From Misgurnus anguillicaudatus (taxonomy: Eukaryota; Chordata; Actinopteri; Cypriniformes; Cobitidae): 64,000 bases of DNA. The position numbers and the translations under genes were made by a program. The stretch is from the NCBI RefSeq assembly GCF_027580225.2, contig NC_073340.2:18732001-18796000 (forward strand). Reading direction: 5' to 3'. Positions 1-11,861 of the stretch are shown here, one piece after another. Numbering within the stretch: the first letter of the stretch is position 1; the number at the start of each line of letters is the position of its first letter. Below the pieces are notes generated by a model. That model had not been told where the DNA came from, searched no databases, and saw only the letters and a list, made by a program, of their open reading frames with translations.

Positions 1-1865
1 ATGGCCTACATGAAACACGACTGCCATCTACAGGTTTTTGTATTTCCTGCATCCCCCACCGAACCCCCCTTCTGCGGGATCTCGCAGAATTTCGGAAGTC
101 CTCGCGGCATTCTGCTCTCAGAGACGCGCATTTTTAAAGGCCACATCTGTAAGCGTATTGACACACACCCTACTGTAGGTATTTCTGTTACACTTAATGT
201 AAAGGAAAAATATGTTTTGTGGTGGTACAGTAGTAGCGCTACTTACATAGATAATGTTTTTGATTGATCTTATCCAAGACTGTATATGTACAGAGTAGTA
301 AATTTCCTGTAATTTTATATCAAGATGAGCTTCATGTGATCTTATACAACAGAACAGCCGTCCTTGAGCTTACCCTGTGGAAAACATTATCAGTAGTGCA
401 AAGTGGTGTAGTACAGATAAAGACAAAGCTCTTGAGTCTTATAAAGAGCTTTGTGGTCAGTCAGGCACCCAGCTGAGATGCTGATCTAAAGAATTTTTTT
501 CTCAATACATGTTTATCAAACTGCCTTAGCTTCATGAATAACACTACACTTAGAATAGTAATCTCTCATGTTTCTAATGTCTAATGCGTCATTAGGGTCT
601 GTCCTTACAATAGAACAAATATAGACGACTGGTATAGTAGGTCCCTGAGCGATACATTATGAATGAATTAAGCATAATTTTTCTCCCTGAATTATAAATA
701 TGTTTATTATTTTCCAACCCCGACAGATATGTAATGATTATTTATGGTAAATGCTTTAAATATATACTAACCAAAGCTTTGCAGCTCAAGAAGATGCCAA
801 TTGCCATGGTAACCAATTCGTTCTTTGGCAAGCAGGTTATTATAGATGTGCATCATAAAACTCGCACACAAGCGGTGTGCAAATTGGTTACAACTTTATC
901 AAATGCTGAAAGACGAAATGTTTGCCCAATTTATTTTTAGGACATTTTTTCCCGATAACTTGAGAGCAGAAAAATATGAGTTTAGTTTCTATGTTAGTCC
1001 AGGGACAGTGGATAAAGCACTTGTTTAAAATGAGAGTGTTCACCTTTTTGACTTAATGTAATGAAAACATATTTAAAGAATATTAAAGAATAACAACGAC
1101 AACAAAGTGCTTTTAAAAAAGCCTTGAGGGTAAATACGATCTGTTTGTTTACTCAGAAAAACGCTATTGTTTTTGCACATTCGCCCTGTTTTTTGCCATG
1201 TTTGGTCCATTTTAATTATTCATTCTCTGCATTATTAAACAAGGCTGAATTTATACCTTGAAGCAGTTTTAATCTTTGTTGGCATCACCTTTGTTTTAAT
1301 ATTGATGAAAAGCCTTTGCAGAGTCAGTTGACAACACTGTGTGTACAGTATATTGCCTGAAACATTATCATAAACTAAACATACAGTACAGTATTAGATA
1401 AGGGAGCTTTATTTTCAATGTCTAGCTATAGACTGCATGCTACATTTGAAAGTAATCTTATTATTTAGTAGGCCTGTGTGAGTTTTGGTAATATATCAGT
1501 ATTTTTTCAAGCAGGATATGAAATGAGACAATACCATCCATATTGGTATGGTATGATATGACCCTTCTTCTTTGCAACAGAATCTCTGCCAGAAATGTAC
1601 ACTGAGGACAGACATAAGCTTTTCAACCCTGTCACTGAATTTTTTTTATCATACATTATTTTCATAATTTTAATAAAGGTGATTGTGACATATTTGACTT
1701 GCATTATTTTTTCCCTTTTGTCAAATAAAGTGAGATATGTATCATATATTCATATTTATACATTTTGTCAGTATCACCCAGCCCTTTTTGGTACCTTATT
1801 GTGATGCAATGGAAAATAAATGGTCATTATCTCTATTGTGGTATTTATTTTCTGATATTTTAGAT
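1..1865. other. unique AT-rich intergenic DNA
   Basis: No exon, RNA gene or clear transposon is visible. The first 130 bases are richer in GC than the rest. The only motif of note is a near-perfect RFX X-box palindrome at 800-813 (13 of 14 positions, read on the minus strand). The short open frames here have no recognisable domain and look like chance. Confidence 0.5.
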
Positions 1866-2705
1866 GTGTGAGCACATGGCAGTTGCTTCAATGCATTTAG
1901 TAGTGTGGTCCTGGTCAAGACAATCTCTTGAACTCCAAACTGAATGTGAGAATGGGAAAGAAAGGTGATTTAAGCAATTTTGAGCATGGCATGGTTGTTG
2001 GTGCCAGGCGTTTTGAGTATTTTACAATCTGATCAGTTACTGGGATTTTCACGCACAACCATTTCTAGGGTTTACAAACAATGGCGTGAAAAGGGAAAAA
2101 CATCCAGTATGTTGCAGTCCTGTGGGTGAAAATGCCTTGTTGATGCTAGAGGTCAGAGGAGAATGGGCCGACTGATTCAAGCTGATAGAAGAGCAACTTT
2201 CCGAGGTATGCAACAAAGCATTTGTGAAGCCATAACACACACAACCTTGAGGTGGATGGGCTACAACAGCAGAAGACCCCACGGGGTACCACTCATCTCC
2301 ACTACAAATAGGAAAAAGAGGCTACAATTTGCACAGCCTAACCAAAATTGGACAGTTTAAGACTGGAAAAATGTTGCCTGGTCAGATGAGTCTTGATTTC
2401 TGTTGAGACATTCAGATGGTAGAGTCAGAATTTGGCGTAAACAGAATGAGAACATGGATCCATCATGCCTTGTTACCACTATGCAGGTTGTTGGTGGTGT
2501 AATGGTGTGGGGGATGTTTTCTTGGCAGACTTTAGGCCCCTTAGTGCCAATTGGGCATTGTTTAAATGCCACGGTCTACCTGAGTATTGTTTCTGACCAT
2601 GTCCATCCCTTTATGACCACCATGTACCCATCCTCTGATGACTACTTCCAGCAGGATAATGCACCATGTCACAAAGCTCGAATCATTTCAAATTGGTTTC
2701 TTGGT
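1866..2705 (+). pseudogene. Tc1-like transposon, 5' part with broken transposase
   Basis: This is a decayed Tc1/mariner-superfamily element on the plus strand. A transposase start (ATG at 1952, peptide MGKKGDLSNFEHGMVVGA) is followed by frame changes. The reading frame from 2163 encodes the Tc1 signature (GRLIQADRRATF; RRMGYNSRRP-like; NRKKRLQFAQ). In-frame stops lie at 2358-2360 and just after the SDES motif that holds the first catalytic Asp. The frame stays open from 2403 and contains the second catalytic Asp in FQQDNAPCHKA (Asp codon 2655-2657). The copy ends abruptly after the SNWFL codons near 2705, so the third catalytic residue (Glu of SPDLNPIEH) is missing. No terminal inverted repeat is seen at either end. 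A second copy of the same family at 32618-33170 keeps the complementary 3' half. Confidence 0.85.
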
Positions 2706-2860
2706 TTTCCAAGTACTGTTTAAATGTGATCCACGCTCATTTTGCCTGTCGTCATTCGTCTAATTTATTTGGTGTGCTTTTAAAGGACAAGTGCACAAAG
2801 TCGACGTGGCGTTAAGTGGATTCTTATAACAAAGCATTTTCTAAGGGCACGAGGCAGGGA

Positions 2861-3193
2861 TTAAAGGAGCATTTCACCCGTAGAAACATTAATCTTTATT
2901 AAAACTGTGTCATATTTGTAGTCGAAATGTAACAAACATTTAGAATTTGGTGCCTATTTGACCGAGAAAAGCGGTGTTTGTAGTCTCACCCCCTCAACAA
3001 AGATATTGGACTTCCTGCTTTCAATGATGTAAAATGATGATTTTTACATCATTGAAAGAAGAAAGTCCAACACTGAAATCTGTTTTTCTCCTGTCTCAGC
3101 GGCAACTGAGGAAATGATGCACAACCATTCAAAAACATGACTGGGGTTCTAACGATACAAAGCTTAATGCAAATATGTAAAGTGTCCCTTTAA
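2861..3193. mobile_element. TTAA-flanked palindromic MITE, copy A
   Basis: A 333-bp unit bounded by TTAA at both ends (2861-2864 and 3190-3193). The ends read AGGAGCATTTCACCC and, on the opposite strand, AGGGACACTTTACA. In the centre a run ending in TGATGTAAAA is followed by its inverse, so the middle folds back on itself. A second copy in the opposite orientation lies at 43559-43880. TTAA target choice is shared by piggyBac-like and several other DNA transposon groups; I cannot assign the family further. Confidence 0.75.
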
Positions 3194-4843
3194 GCACATT
3201 TACAACGAAGGTATTTGATTAACACATAATACGTGCTGAGAACATTTGGCCAATATTACTGTATTATCTCATTTTGACGGAGGTGATGTTTAGCGGCTTT
3301 TGCATCAGATCTCTTCATATACAGTATATATAATGTTTAATGTACTGTAATAGCAGTGTGAGTTATAGGTACTGTCAAAAACAATGTGTGAGATGAGAAC
3401 TGTCCCTTTCATCTAAGCCTTGCTCTCTCACAGGGTGTTTTGTCTCTCCAAAGGAATTTTTTACCCCTTGAATGTTTGCAGAGAGACTGCTGACATAGCT
3501 TAACGTAGTAATTTCATATTAATACTGCTTTCATTATTATGTTCCAATTACAATCTTACAGATTGCACTACTTCACCTATTATTATTATGTTATTATATT
3601 ATATTATTGTCTAATACATCATTCTATTAGAAAATAATTTTCACTACCTCCATGTACTTAATTTCTGAACAAGATTCAAAGAGAGTTTGAAATTGGAGTA
3701 TTACTTATTGCATTATTCAATTAGTAACAAATAATAAGCTATAATGTTAGTGAAATAATTCACAAAGAAATGAGAAAGTACATCCACAAAGAATGCATCT
3801 CACCAGCACTCACTTACAGTTCAGCGGAAAAGTATCAAATATCTTTATTATGGCATGTGCTCCTCGGAGCATTAAACACAGGCATGAGACACAACTGTTT
3901 GTGAACGCCAGCGAGATCAGATGGATTAAAAAGAGAATTAAAGAAATGGTTTTTGGAGGAGACACTTCCAGGAGAACAGCACACCCTGGACTCATCTTCT
4001 TCATTGGCACTTATTTCATATTACTGCCATCATCTGTGCAATTGACTGTGTAATGATAGCTGTGGTTGTGCTGGTGGAAGAATCAAGTAAAGCTTAATTG
4101 AACTGTAATGATTCTGTCATCCATCAGCCGATGGGAGCCCGGGGGGATTTCTTTGTTCTTCTACCCCAGGGGTTGCTTGCCCTACAGGTTTCCAAAGGCA
4201 ACTGTGCCCTCAGGACAGCAGAGTCAAGGTCTTTTGCAGTTCAAGTCTTGTTTAAGTCGGTAGTTCACGTTTTGTTTCTGTAGCTCAGCTCGGCCACTAG
4301 CATCATCAAGATCATGGGATACAAGGGGGCATACAAATGGATTAATGGTACCATCAAGTGTCTGGTGAATGTAAAAATGTTTTCTGGCACTATTGTGAGG
4401 GCACATTTGTAAAGAAACAAGTTTGCAGTGTAGTACCGTTAGATAAAGCAAAAATAGTGTTGACAGTGTTGATGTGGATTTGTTGTTCTGATGCATTTGC
4501 ATTTGTTTATATTTCATTTTGAAATGTAATTTGTGTACTTGAAAGCGGAATGGGAAAACATTACTGAAAGGAAATTAATCAGATAAATGAAGTCGAGGCA
4601 GAAAAATTCATCTTGAGATTTGGTTTTGAATGTCATGTCTCTAAAACCAAGACATTGTTAGCAAGATGTACACATCTACATTTGATAGACACTCATGTTC
4701 AGTAAAATTGAAGACAAACTTCTCCCGGTTCATAGTTAAAGAGTTTTGTTTGTTTAGCTCTGCTGCTTTCGGCAAATCAGTTAGGCGTACCTTATGTTGC
4801 ATCAACTAATTAATATTCATGAGCTCAACTGATAAGATTTATT
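3194..4843. other. unique intergenic DNA
   Basis: AT-rich sequence with a short TTAT-rich stretch near 3575-3610. I see no supported gene, RNA or transposon here. Confidence 0.4.
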
Positions 4844-5822
4844 GAACCCAGTCTCATGGAGATGCGTGTAAATAGCATGAAGTGTGAAAACTCGTGCAAT
4901 ACATATGCCAAATTCCAATTTGGCGTGCATGTGATACATCATTCCTTCCTGTTCACTTAATACAGCGCATCTTTTTTTGTCGTTTTATGTATTGGTTTTG
5001 TCGTATTATGTAACTTTTTGTTACATAAAAACACATATATGTACACTAGATGTCGCCTTGGCTACTGCAGTTCATTGGACCGAATGCGTCAAACAGAGCC
5101 GCCATCTAGAAACAGGGGAATCCCGCATTAGCGTCATTGTAGGCAATGGTGTAACAGAAATAAAATCACCATAAATCATCATGAACGCGATTTTCTTGGT
5201 TTTCTTTTGGTTCGTTTCAACAGTCAGACATGTATTTAGCATTTAGTACAGGAAAAAATAAAAGTTTTGATTTTATGAAAATTTACTTTTTCTAACTGTA
5301 ATGCATAGTGCTAGTAGCCCTTTCATCCATGCGCAGCACAAAAGTCCGGCATCGTTCATGAATTCGAAGTACAGGCGGAGATAGCAGCTTTACCTAGATA
5401 CTTCCTATGACAAGACCCCTGTTCTAAGATGGCGGCGGTTTTGACGCATGCTCAGAGCCCCAAGGCGACATCTAGTGTATATATCTATGACATAAAAAGA
5501 CATCCTAAAACAAACCCCAATTCTAATCTCAACTCCTAGCGACCATGGCTTAAAAATAGACAAAAACTAGGAGAAACCTTTATATTAAAATAATGTAACA
5601 TCCTAAAGCAAACCTCAAAAGCTAACCCCAAACCCAAGCGACAATGGTTAAAAAAATGAAAAAATTGAGAAACCAATACATAAAACAACCAAAAATATGC
5701 GCCGTTTTAATTGAACGGGAAGTACTGGCGTATCATATGGACGCCAAATTGGAATTTGGCGTATGTATTGCACGAGTATTTACACTTTGTGCTATTTATA
5801 CGCATCTATATGAGACTGGGTA
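4844..5822. mobile_element. Palindromic foldback element, family P1, copy 1 (split)
   Basis: The outer arms are inverted copies. The left arm runs from GAACCCAGTCTCATGGAG and contains the internal palindrome GCCAAATTCCAATTTGGCG; the right arm ends ATATGAGACTGGGTA. The octamer GATTTATT flanks both sides (4836-4843 and 5823-5830), consistent with an 8-bp target duplication. The right half carries a core at about 5622-5679 (CTAACCCCAAACCCAAGCGA, then CAATGGTT) that recurs in the elements at 9116 and 39005. A smaller element at 5040-5482 is inserted inside. No coding sequence is seen. The superfamily is uncertain; an 8-bp duplication would fit hAT, P or several others. Confidence 0.7.
5040..5482. 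mobile_element. Nested MITE inside the 4844-5822 foldback
   Basis: Terminal inverted repeats read TACACTAGATGTCGCCTTGG at the left and its complement (CCAAGGCGACATCTAGTGTA) at the right. Further inward are inverted segments around GACGCAT and GCCGCCATCT. It has TA-rich flanks. It interrupts the outer palindrome, so it inserted later. No transposase is visible, so it is non-autonomous. Confidence 0.7.
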
Positions 5823-5830
5823 GATTTATT

Positions 5831-6930
5831 ACAGTATGTGTATAAACATTTCCGACATTATTTCAGATCTTTCACTTGAACCAATGTTTTCAAATCATAT
5901 CCTCAAGGCTGTGAGGCCACATTGAGAGTGAATCATGAAGGACGTGATCTTGTGCGCAATGCATTTGTGTGGCTATTTTCCATCCTTTAACCTTTATTGA
6001 CCTCATCCTCTCTGTATGCTATTGGGCCTGAATTGTTAGCTGTAAAATATCAGCTAGCTCTCTTACCTGCTGGAAATAGTTCATGTTAAACACATTGGAT
6101 GGCTGATCATGAATTACACCTAGTTTAAATGCTTAGTGTGTGATTTATCTTCGACTGCCAATACAGTGCATACTCCAATACGCTCAACCTGGTCGGTCTC
6201 TGTTTTGTATTGTATGTTGTGTGTGTGTCAAGGCAGCTCAAGGTCTCGAAAGAAATGAAGAGCGATTATTCTGACGTCCAGGCTGAGTGCTTGGGTATTT
6301 TGTAATAAAGGGCAGAGAGGAAACTGCGTGCTCAGCATCGGCCATCCGGCAATCCACCAAACGTTCCGTATCTTAATGGGCATTGTGGAAAAATAACAGC
6401 GAGTGTCTTTAGACACCTCTGGGTCAATGTCCTGTCTTCGAAGTAGCGTGATATGTTACGGTTGCACGCCACAGGCTGTTGTGTGCTTCGTAAACCTTAC
6501 AAATGTTAACTGTCTAAATAACAAAATGCTCCCCATTCCCAGAATGTGGATAAATTAGGTTACAAAGATGTTATCCTGACTCTTACTTTGTTCTGTGGCA
6601 ATGAGTCAAAGCAAAGGGGCAGCGTTGCTGTGGCGGGAAACAATGTTGAATAGAATCCATGTATTCAATCTCAGGTCCCTGAGAAGGCAAGATAAGGAGT
6701 AATTGCCTATTTACTCATCAGAACAGTGAATGAAATAGAAAGCGGTGGCCAGCTAGGGTCTTAACCGTGGTTGGCCAATGAAGTAAGCTGGCTAAAGTAT
6801 ACAGTGCATATGGGCAAATATTTGTCAAAATGACAAAAATACATAAATGCTATTTGGGTTGGATAATACATGCAACTAAGGTTGAGTTTTGAGTCTTTAC
6901 ATGTATACAAAACATAATACAGTGTTGCAT
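5831..6930. other. unique intergenic DNA
   Basis: Nothing is recognised apart from a short TG run near 6215-6227. Open frames here are short and without motifs. Confidence 0.4.
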
Positions 6931-8060
6931 CTTTTTGGGTACTTTAGTGTACCCTAAGGACCTATAGATGAAAATCAGTCATGTGACCTTTTACGTCATG
7001 CCGCCATCTTAAGGCCCTACCGAGTACCAGTAGGCTACTGACAAGTGACAAGCATTGGCTAGCTTGCTACAATTTACGGATTTCTTATCTTTTACTGTCT
7101 ATGATTCTTACGGATACAGTAAAGGGCTACGAAAGACAATGTCGCACCTCGACTGTCATGAAAAGAAAAGCTACTTAAAAATATATATCTTGGTTGTGAT
7201 GCCTACTCGATCCCTGATGCGTTCTTCCAGCCGCTGTCCGCTGCTACCGAACTACCACTATTTTACAACATAAGAAGGCGCGACACAACATGAAACATTG
7301 CTCGAAGTATCACCTGGATCTCTACACATGAACGCGAGCATTGAGAACATTATTTGTGTACACAGAGTTTACTAAAAAGAAAGGTTTTGTACAACTGACT
7401 TTGGCTCCGCTCGTCATCTTTGCCAGGCGTAAATAATCAGAATGCGAATGAATGAACCTCATATGAGGCTCCTTTTTCAACTAGAAGGTCAATATTGTTT
7501 TTCACTTGCGACAAACAATGAATTATCCATGCATTTATATGGAACTATGCTTTAGGAGCTATCCATCTTTACTATCCTACCTCCGTACGTTGCATTCGGA
7601 GATCGCTACATCTTGACTGGCAAGATGGCGGCGAGCGGAAGCCAAATCAACCAAAGTCAGCTGTTCAAAACCTTCTTTTTAGTAAACTCTGTGTACACAA
7701 ACAATGTTCCCAATGCTCGAGTTCAGGTGTAGAGACACAGGTGATACTTCGAGCAAAGTATGATTGTTGTGTCGAGCCTTCTTAGTGTTGTAAAAATAGC
7801 GATTTTGATGCTCACAACATATTGAAGGCAAAGCTTCTAGTTCTTTTGCGACCACTTCAGGTACTCAAAATTGCGGAAGACAAGTGAGTGACGTCAGCTG
7901 ATAATTATGTATTGTGTACCTTTAAAAGTACACTTAAATGCTTTGTTCTTCTAACATTTAAATGATACAAAATTGGGCATTAAAGGTAAACAATAGGTCC
8001 TTAGGGTAAAATATGGTGCCCCTAAAAGATACAATATTTTAATGTGTTAAATACCCGTGA
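6931..8060. repeat. Hairpin-forming repeat with ~170-bp inverted arms
   Basis: The left arm at about 7262-7432 (starting TTACAACATAAGAAGGCGCG, later GTGTACACAGAGTTTACT) is matched by an inverted right arm at about 7618-7793 (AGTAAACTCTGTGTACAC, later CGAGCCTTCTTAGTGTTGTA). The arms are diverged by eye but plainly related. Flanking sequence near 6935-6965 and 7910-8040 shares GTACC/GGTAC-type blocks typical of an older element. No transposase is seen, and the outer boundaries are approximate. Confidence 0.6.
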
Positions 8061-8319
8061 AGGTACAGAAATGAAACTTGAAAGAAAAGGTAAAGTTCTA
8101 AAAAAAATTATAACTTTTACCAAACAAATGAGAAGTTTGTTGTTGAAAATAAATAACTTGCTGACAGTTATTCTTATTATCATTACATTACATTAAATTA
8201 AAATGTCTAGGACTTCAAGAAGATGGGTCATAAAAACAACACTGTTAGAAAAATATAGTGAAAATATGTAGCCCAGCTGGCACTGGGGTGGTACCCTTTC
8301 AAAAAGTAAAGCTTTGGAC

Positions 8320-9065
8320 CAGGGTTTGTTTGTGGCAGCTCTTTTAGTTTTATTCTTAGTCTTTTGGACGAAAATGCTTTTTAGTTTTAGTCACATTTTA
8401 GTCACTTAGTCACGTTTTAGTCGACGAAAACACAAAAAGGTTTTAGTCAAGTTTAAGTCAATTTTAGTAAAAAAAGTAGTCTTTAACAAATTAATTTAGG
8501 TTAAAAAGTATTGGAAATGGGCTTAGGTTTGACAAGTAGATACATGTAGAAATGTGTCACAAGCTGATTGTCGAGTAAAATTGAATGTATATGATATGTT
8601 AACAGCGTGACTTGTTAGTTACCTTTAAAAAAAGCAGCTTTGTGGCCACATTTACCGTCGTCTCCCAACATGCATTCCATTTTTCTTTCTGATGGATTAT
8701 ACTGAAAGTATGTCTATAAATCATCTCACCGTTTCTGTTTATTGGCGTCACGCCACAGTCCTTCGAACTCGCCATAGCTGCGGCATGGCGGCAGCCGGGT
8801 GGTGGGCTTACCCAAAACAAGGATAGGAATACTTGTTAGCTACAACAGACAGATTTCATGCAAAATAGGCAGAAATTACATGCATTGTAAACGTCAGACT
8901 TATAATAATTTTCGTTCCGTCTCGTCAACGAAAACTCGAAAGCGTCTCGTTATGTTTTCTTCATCTTAGAGCCATTTTAGCTAGTCATCGTTGCGTTATC
9001 ATCATAAAAAAAGGTGCGTCAACTAAATCATTTCGTTATTGTCATCGTTGACGAAAACAACACTG
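8320..9065. mobile_element. Non-autonomous hAT-like element
   Basis: It begins CAGGGTTTGTTT and ends AAAACAACACTG, giving CAGKGTT-type ends on both strands. Flanking octamers are CTTTGGAC (8312-8319) and CTTTGGCC (9066-9073), 7 of 8 identical, as expected for a hAT 8-bp target duplication. The subterminal regions are full of short TTAGTC / CGACGAAAAC repeats in both orientations. No transposase frame is visible. Confidence 0.7.
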
Positions 9066-9115
9066 CTTTGGCCCTTAAAGTTCATATTAGTACCTCAGAA
9101 GTACATATACGGGTG

Positions 9116-9493
9116 CAACCCTGTATCACGAAATTATGAACCAATAGTCATGTTCTTTTCTGTGACACTGACACTGACCTTTTGCGTGAACATGTCACAT
9201 ATTTCTGTTTACGTGTCACTGTGACGTATTTGTTACTCAACTGTTTTGACCTTTTTTTCATGATTTTTTTATATTCTATGATTTTTAAACCATTGTCACC
9301 TGACATTATAGTTGGGTTTGGGTAAGGATGTCATTTCATGTAAATCTAACCCTAAACCGAAGTGACAATGGTAAGAAAATAGGACAAAACAGTTGAGTAA
9401 CAAATACGTGACAGACGTGACAGGCGGAAAAACGTGTCAGTGTCACGGAAAAGGCTCACAAATATAGGTACGTAATTTTGTGATACTGGGTTG
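9116..9493. mobile_element. Palindromic foldback element, family P1, copy 2
   Basis: The ends are CAACCCTGTATCACGAAATT and the inverse AATTTTGTGATACTGGGTTG. The subterminal zones contain repeated GTGACACTGACAC / CGTGTCACTGTGACG motifs. The core at about 9346-9410 (CTAACCCTAAACCGAAGTGA, CAATGG, GAAAATAGGA, CAGTTGAGTAAC) is shared with copies 1 and 3. Parts of the core also appear inverted in the left arm (ACTCAACTGTTTTG). The flanking octamers do not match clearly. Confidence 0.65.
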
Positions 9494-9557
9494 ACTGGTA
9501 ACAAATGTATACATATCTGCATCTAATGGTACATATTAGGACCTTTTTACAGGGTAC

Positions 9558-10494
9558 TCCAGCTGGTTTAAATATTTTGATATTTTTTTCTGACAGTGCA
9601 AGTGTATATAAAAAATATAGTTGCAATGAATGGCTGCTTTAGAGATGTTAAACTATAACAGAATTTGGATTTGTTTTGGATTTTTGTAGTCACAACAAAA
9701 TTCACACATCACTGGTTTTAGCACCTTCTGTTATATTAACTCTGGCTCTGATTCAATGAAATCGTTGTGTAATGACATTGGAAAAGTCTACGCTAAATGC
9801 GAGCATGCCAGAGCTATCACTAATCTGTAATTACATGTTTACATTTGAGGATGAGCAGGGATATAGATATTAACAAATAATTACCTGTGGCTTGAACGAA
9901 GCTTTGTTTCATTCCACTAGTCTCATTAATTTCGAAGTTTAGAAACTCATTTAATGACCTGAAACATTTCTGAAGACTTTATCTTTATTTCACTGGTCCT
10001 TGCAGTTTAATTTGTGCCCCATTTAGCTCCTTTAATTATATTTATAGGATGATTTTGTTGTTGTCACTAAGCAAAGATAAGTATGAGTATGGCATATACT
10101 GCAGTCATAATCGTGTATGACAAGGGTAACAAAGATTTTAAAGCATTTAAACCAACATTAAGATTTAGTATGGACACTGCTGTACATAAAACTTACAGCA
10201 AGAGAAAAGTTTTAAACTCAGAATACTTTATTTAAATATTACAAAGTATATTATAAAGTAAATAAAGTGTGAAAACTTAATAATTTGCTCATTTAATTTA
10301 TTCCAATATCGTTTTTTGGTTTTTATGTGTATCACATTTTTTAATCAGCCTATGTGAACTTGACTAATTTAAGTTTGGACTATAATAAATTGTGTTAAAG
10401 CAATATTGCTATTACTGGATGGGAAATTTGAGTTAATTGATTTAATTGTGCTATGGTAACTAAAACAATATAGTAAGTTCAAGTTAATGCATAT
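9558..10494. other. unique AT-rich intergenic DNA
   Basis: No exon, repeat or RNA recognised. Confidence 0.4.
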
Positions 10495-11150
10495 ATCTAG
10501 ATAGATAGATAGTTTATTGTCCCGTAACAGGATTTTTTTACAGACTGTCATACAGTACACGCAACTAGCAAAATATGTACACAAAAACAATAACAACAAC
10601 AAAACACAAAATGGTGAATGTTCAGCTATGTAACCTGTTGAGGATTGAAATCACAGATGGTACAAAGCTCTTTTTGAAACGAGCCCTTCTCCATGTCAGG
10701 GTCCTATACCTGCGCCTGGAAGGCAGGAGAGTAAAGTAGACGTTGAGGGGGTGTTCTGGGTCTGTTGTTATACAGTAGTATGGGCAAGGCGGGCTTTTGC
10801 TCTGTCATTGAGTTCTGAGATGTTGGGTGTAGGGGAGTGTATTATTTTTGAAGCTATGTGTGTGATTTTATTCAGTTTGTTTTTGTTGGTGACTGACAGC
10901 ATGGTATAATAACTAGTGGAGCAGTATAACAAAATGGGCTGAATAATGCTTGTGTATAGTAGAAACAGAAGATGAGGGGCAATGTAAAGGGAGCTGAGTT
11001 TTCATAGAACATGCAGACGTTGTTGTGAGTGTTTATGGAAGTCTGTTATGTGATGGTCAAAAGTGAGCTTGTTGTCCAGGGTGAGTCAGGTATAATTTCT
11101 CAACCTGTTCTATCATGTTGCCATGAATGGAGATCTGATCCAAATTTTAG
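10495..11150 (-). pseudogene. LINE reverse transcriptase 3' remnant (L2/Rex-like)
   Basis: On the minus strand a decayed LINE ORF2 C-terminus can be read across a frame change. Upstream it reads LDNKLTFDHHITDFHKHSQ, then LLYTSIIQPILLYCSTSYYT and NKNKLNKITHIASKII. After a frame change it reads DPEHPLNVYFTLLPSRRRY and RARFKKSFVPSVISILN, with a stop at 10622-10624. These match the post-palm region and the LPSGRRYR...KSFIPSAI tail known from L2/CR1-group LINEs. The stop is followed by a 3' UTR ending in a short (TAGA)n tail (about 10495-10512 on the plus strand), also typical of that group. The 5' side is cut off near 11150, where another repeat starts. It is a 5'-truncated, dead copy. The exact clade is an inference. 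Confidence 0.85.
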
Positions 11151-11555
11151 AATTTTTTTCAAAGTTTGGTGGGTACTGGAACTTAAGTTCAGGTGCGACT
11201 TATACAGTACGTCAAAATTATTTGATATGAACCAAGATAAACCATTACCGTCTACAACCGCAAGAGTTCATTCAGCCTCCCAGGAATGTATGCTATTGTG
11301 TATCATGTAAATAACTGTTCATGTTACTCTAACATGTACGGACACCTATTCAGCCTGCTGTCCTGTGCTATTGTTTAAATAACTTGCCTTTCCAGATTAA
11401 ATGTCTGTTCTTCGGCTTGGATTTTGTAAAATAATTTTCTAAATAAACGCATAGTATAGTCCAGTGCAACTTATATATGTTTTTTCCTCTTCAAAACGCA
11501 ATTTTGACTGATGTCCCTTATACTCCGGAGCGACGTATAGTCTGGAAAATACTGT
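11150..11555. mobile_element. Non-autonomous DNA element with TACAGTATTTTCC end
   Basis: The right end, read on the minus strand, is TACAGTATTTTCCAGACTAT. The left part contains AGGTGCGACTTATACAG, a rough inverse of the right-hand CTTATACTCC...GACGTATAGTC block. Internal segments (AACCAAGATAAACCATTACC) match an abundant fish repeat whose consensus I remember. The family name is uncertain and no coding sequence is seen. Confidence 0.5.
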
Positions 11556-11738
11556 AGTTTAAACAAGGATGATGGTAATATGTTACATGGTAACATGTTA
11601 ATTGGTAATATGTTAATATGGTAACATATTGCCCGCATGGAGTCTATGAGTTGCCCACCAAAGCACATTCTATTAATAGCTTCAATTTTAATATTTATTT
11701 ATTTATTTATTACATATTTTTTATATACATTTTTTAAA
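11556..11738. repeat. AT-rich low-complexity stretch
   Basis: Contains repeated ATGTTA/TGGTAA units (11577-11630) and an (ATTT)n run near 11693-11712. Confidence 0.6.
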
Positions 11739-11861
11739 TACACTGTAAAAAATATTTGCTGTCTATCTCTAGTCAAGATAAATAATAGTATGTTGAAATG
11801 ACTTGTAAATCTGAGTTAATTCAACAACAAAGATTTAAGGCAGCAAATAATTTTTTACACT
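11739..11861. mobile_element. Short MITE with TACACTGTAAAAAA end, copy A
   Basis: Left end TACACTGTAAAAAATATTTG; right end reads CAAATAATTTTTTACA. The interior (AAGATAAATAATAGTATGTT, GAAATGACTTGTAAATCTGA) recurs in opposite orientation at 14577-14688. It is short and non-coding. Confidence 0.6.

Larger units (their letters stand above)
8272..9557. repeat. Outer repeat carrying two nested elements
   Basis: The left margin has CCAGCTGGCACTGGGGTGG and GGTACC. The right margin has the rough inverse (GGGTACTCCAGCTGG, near 9553). Between them lie the hAT-like element 8320-9065 and the foldback 9116-9493. Between the insertions the original repeat is left as short GTACC-rich pieces (GTACCTCAGAAGTACA). 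This is an inferred composite; boundaries are approximate. Confidence 0.45.
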
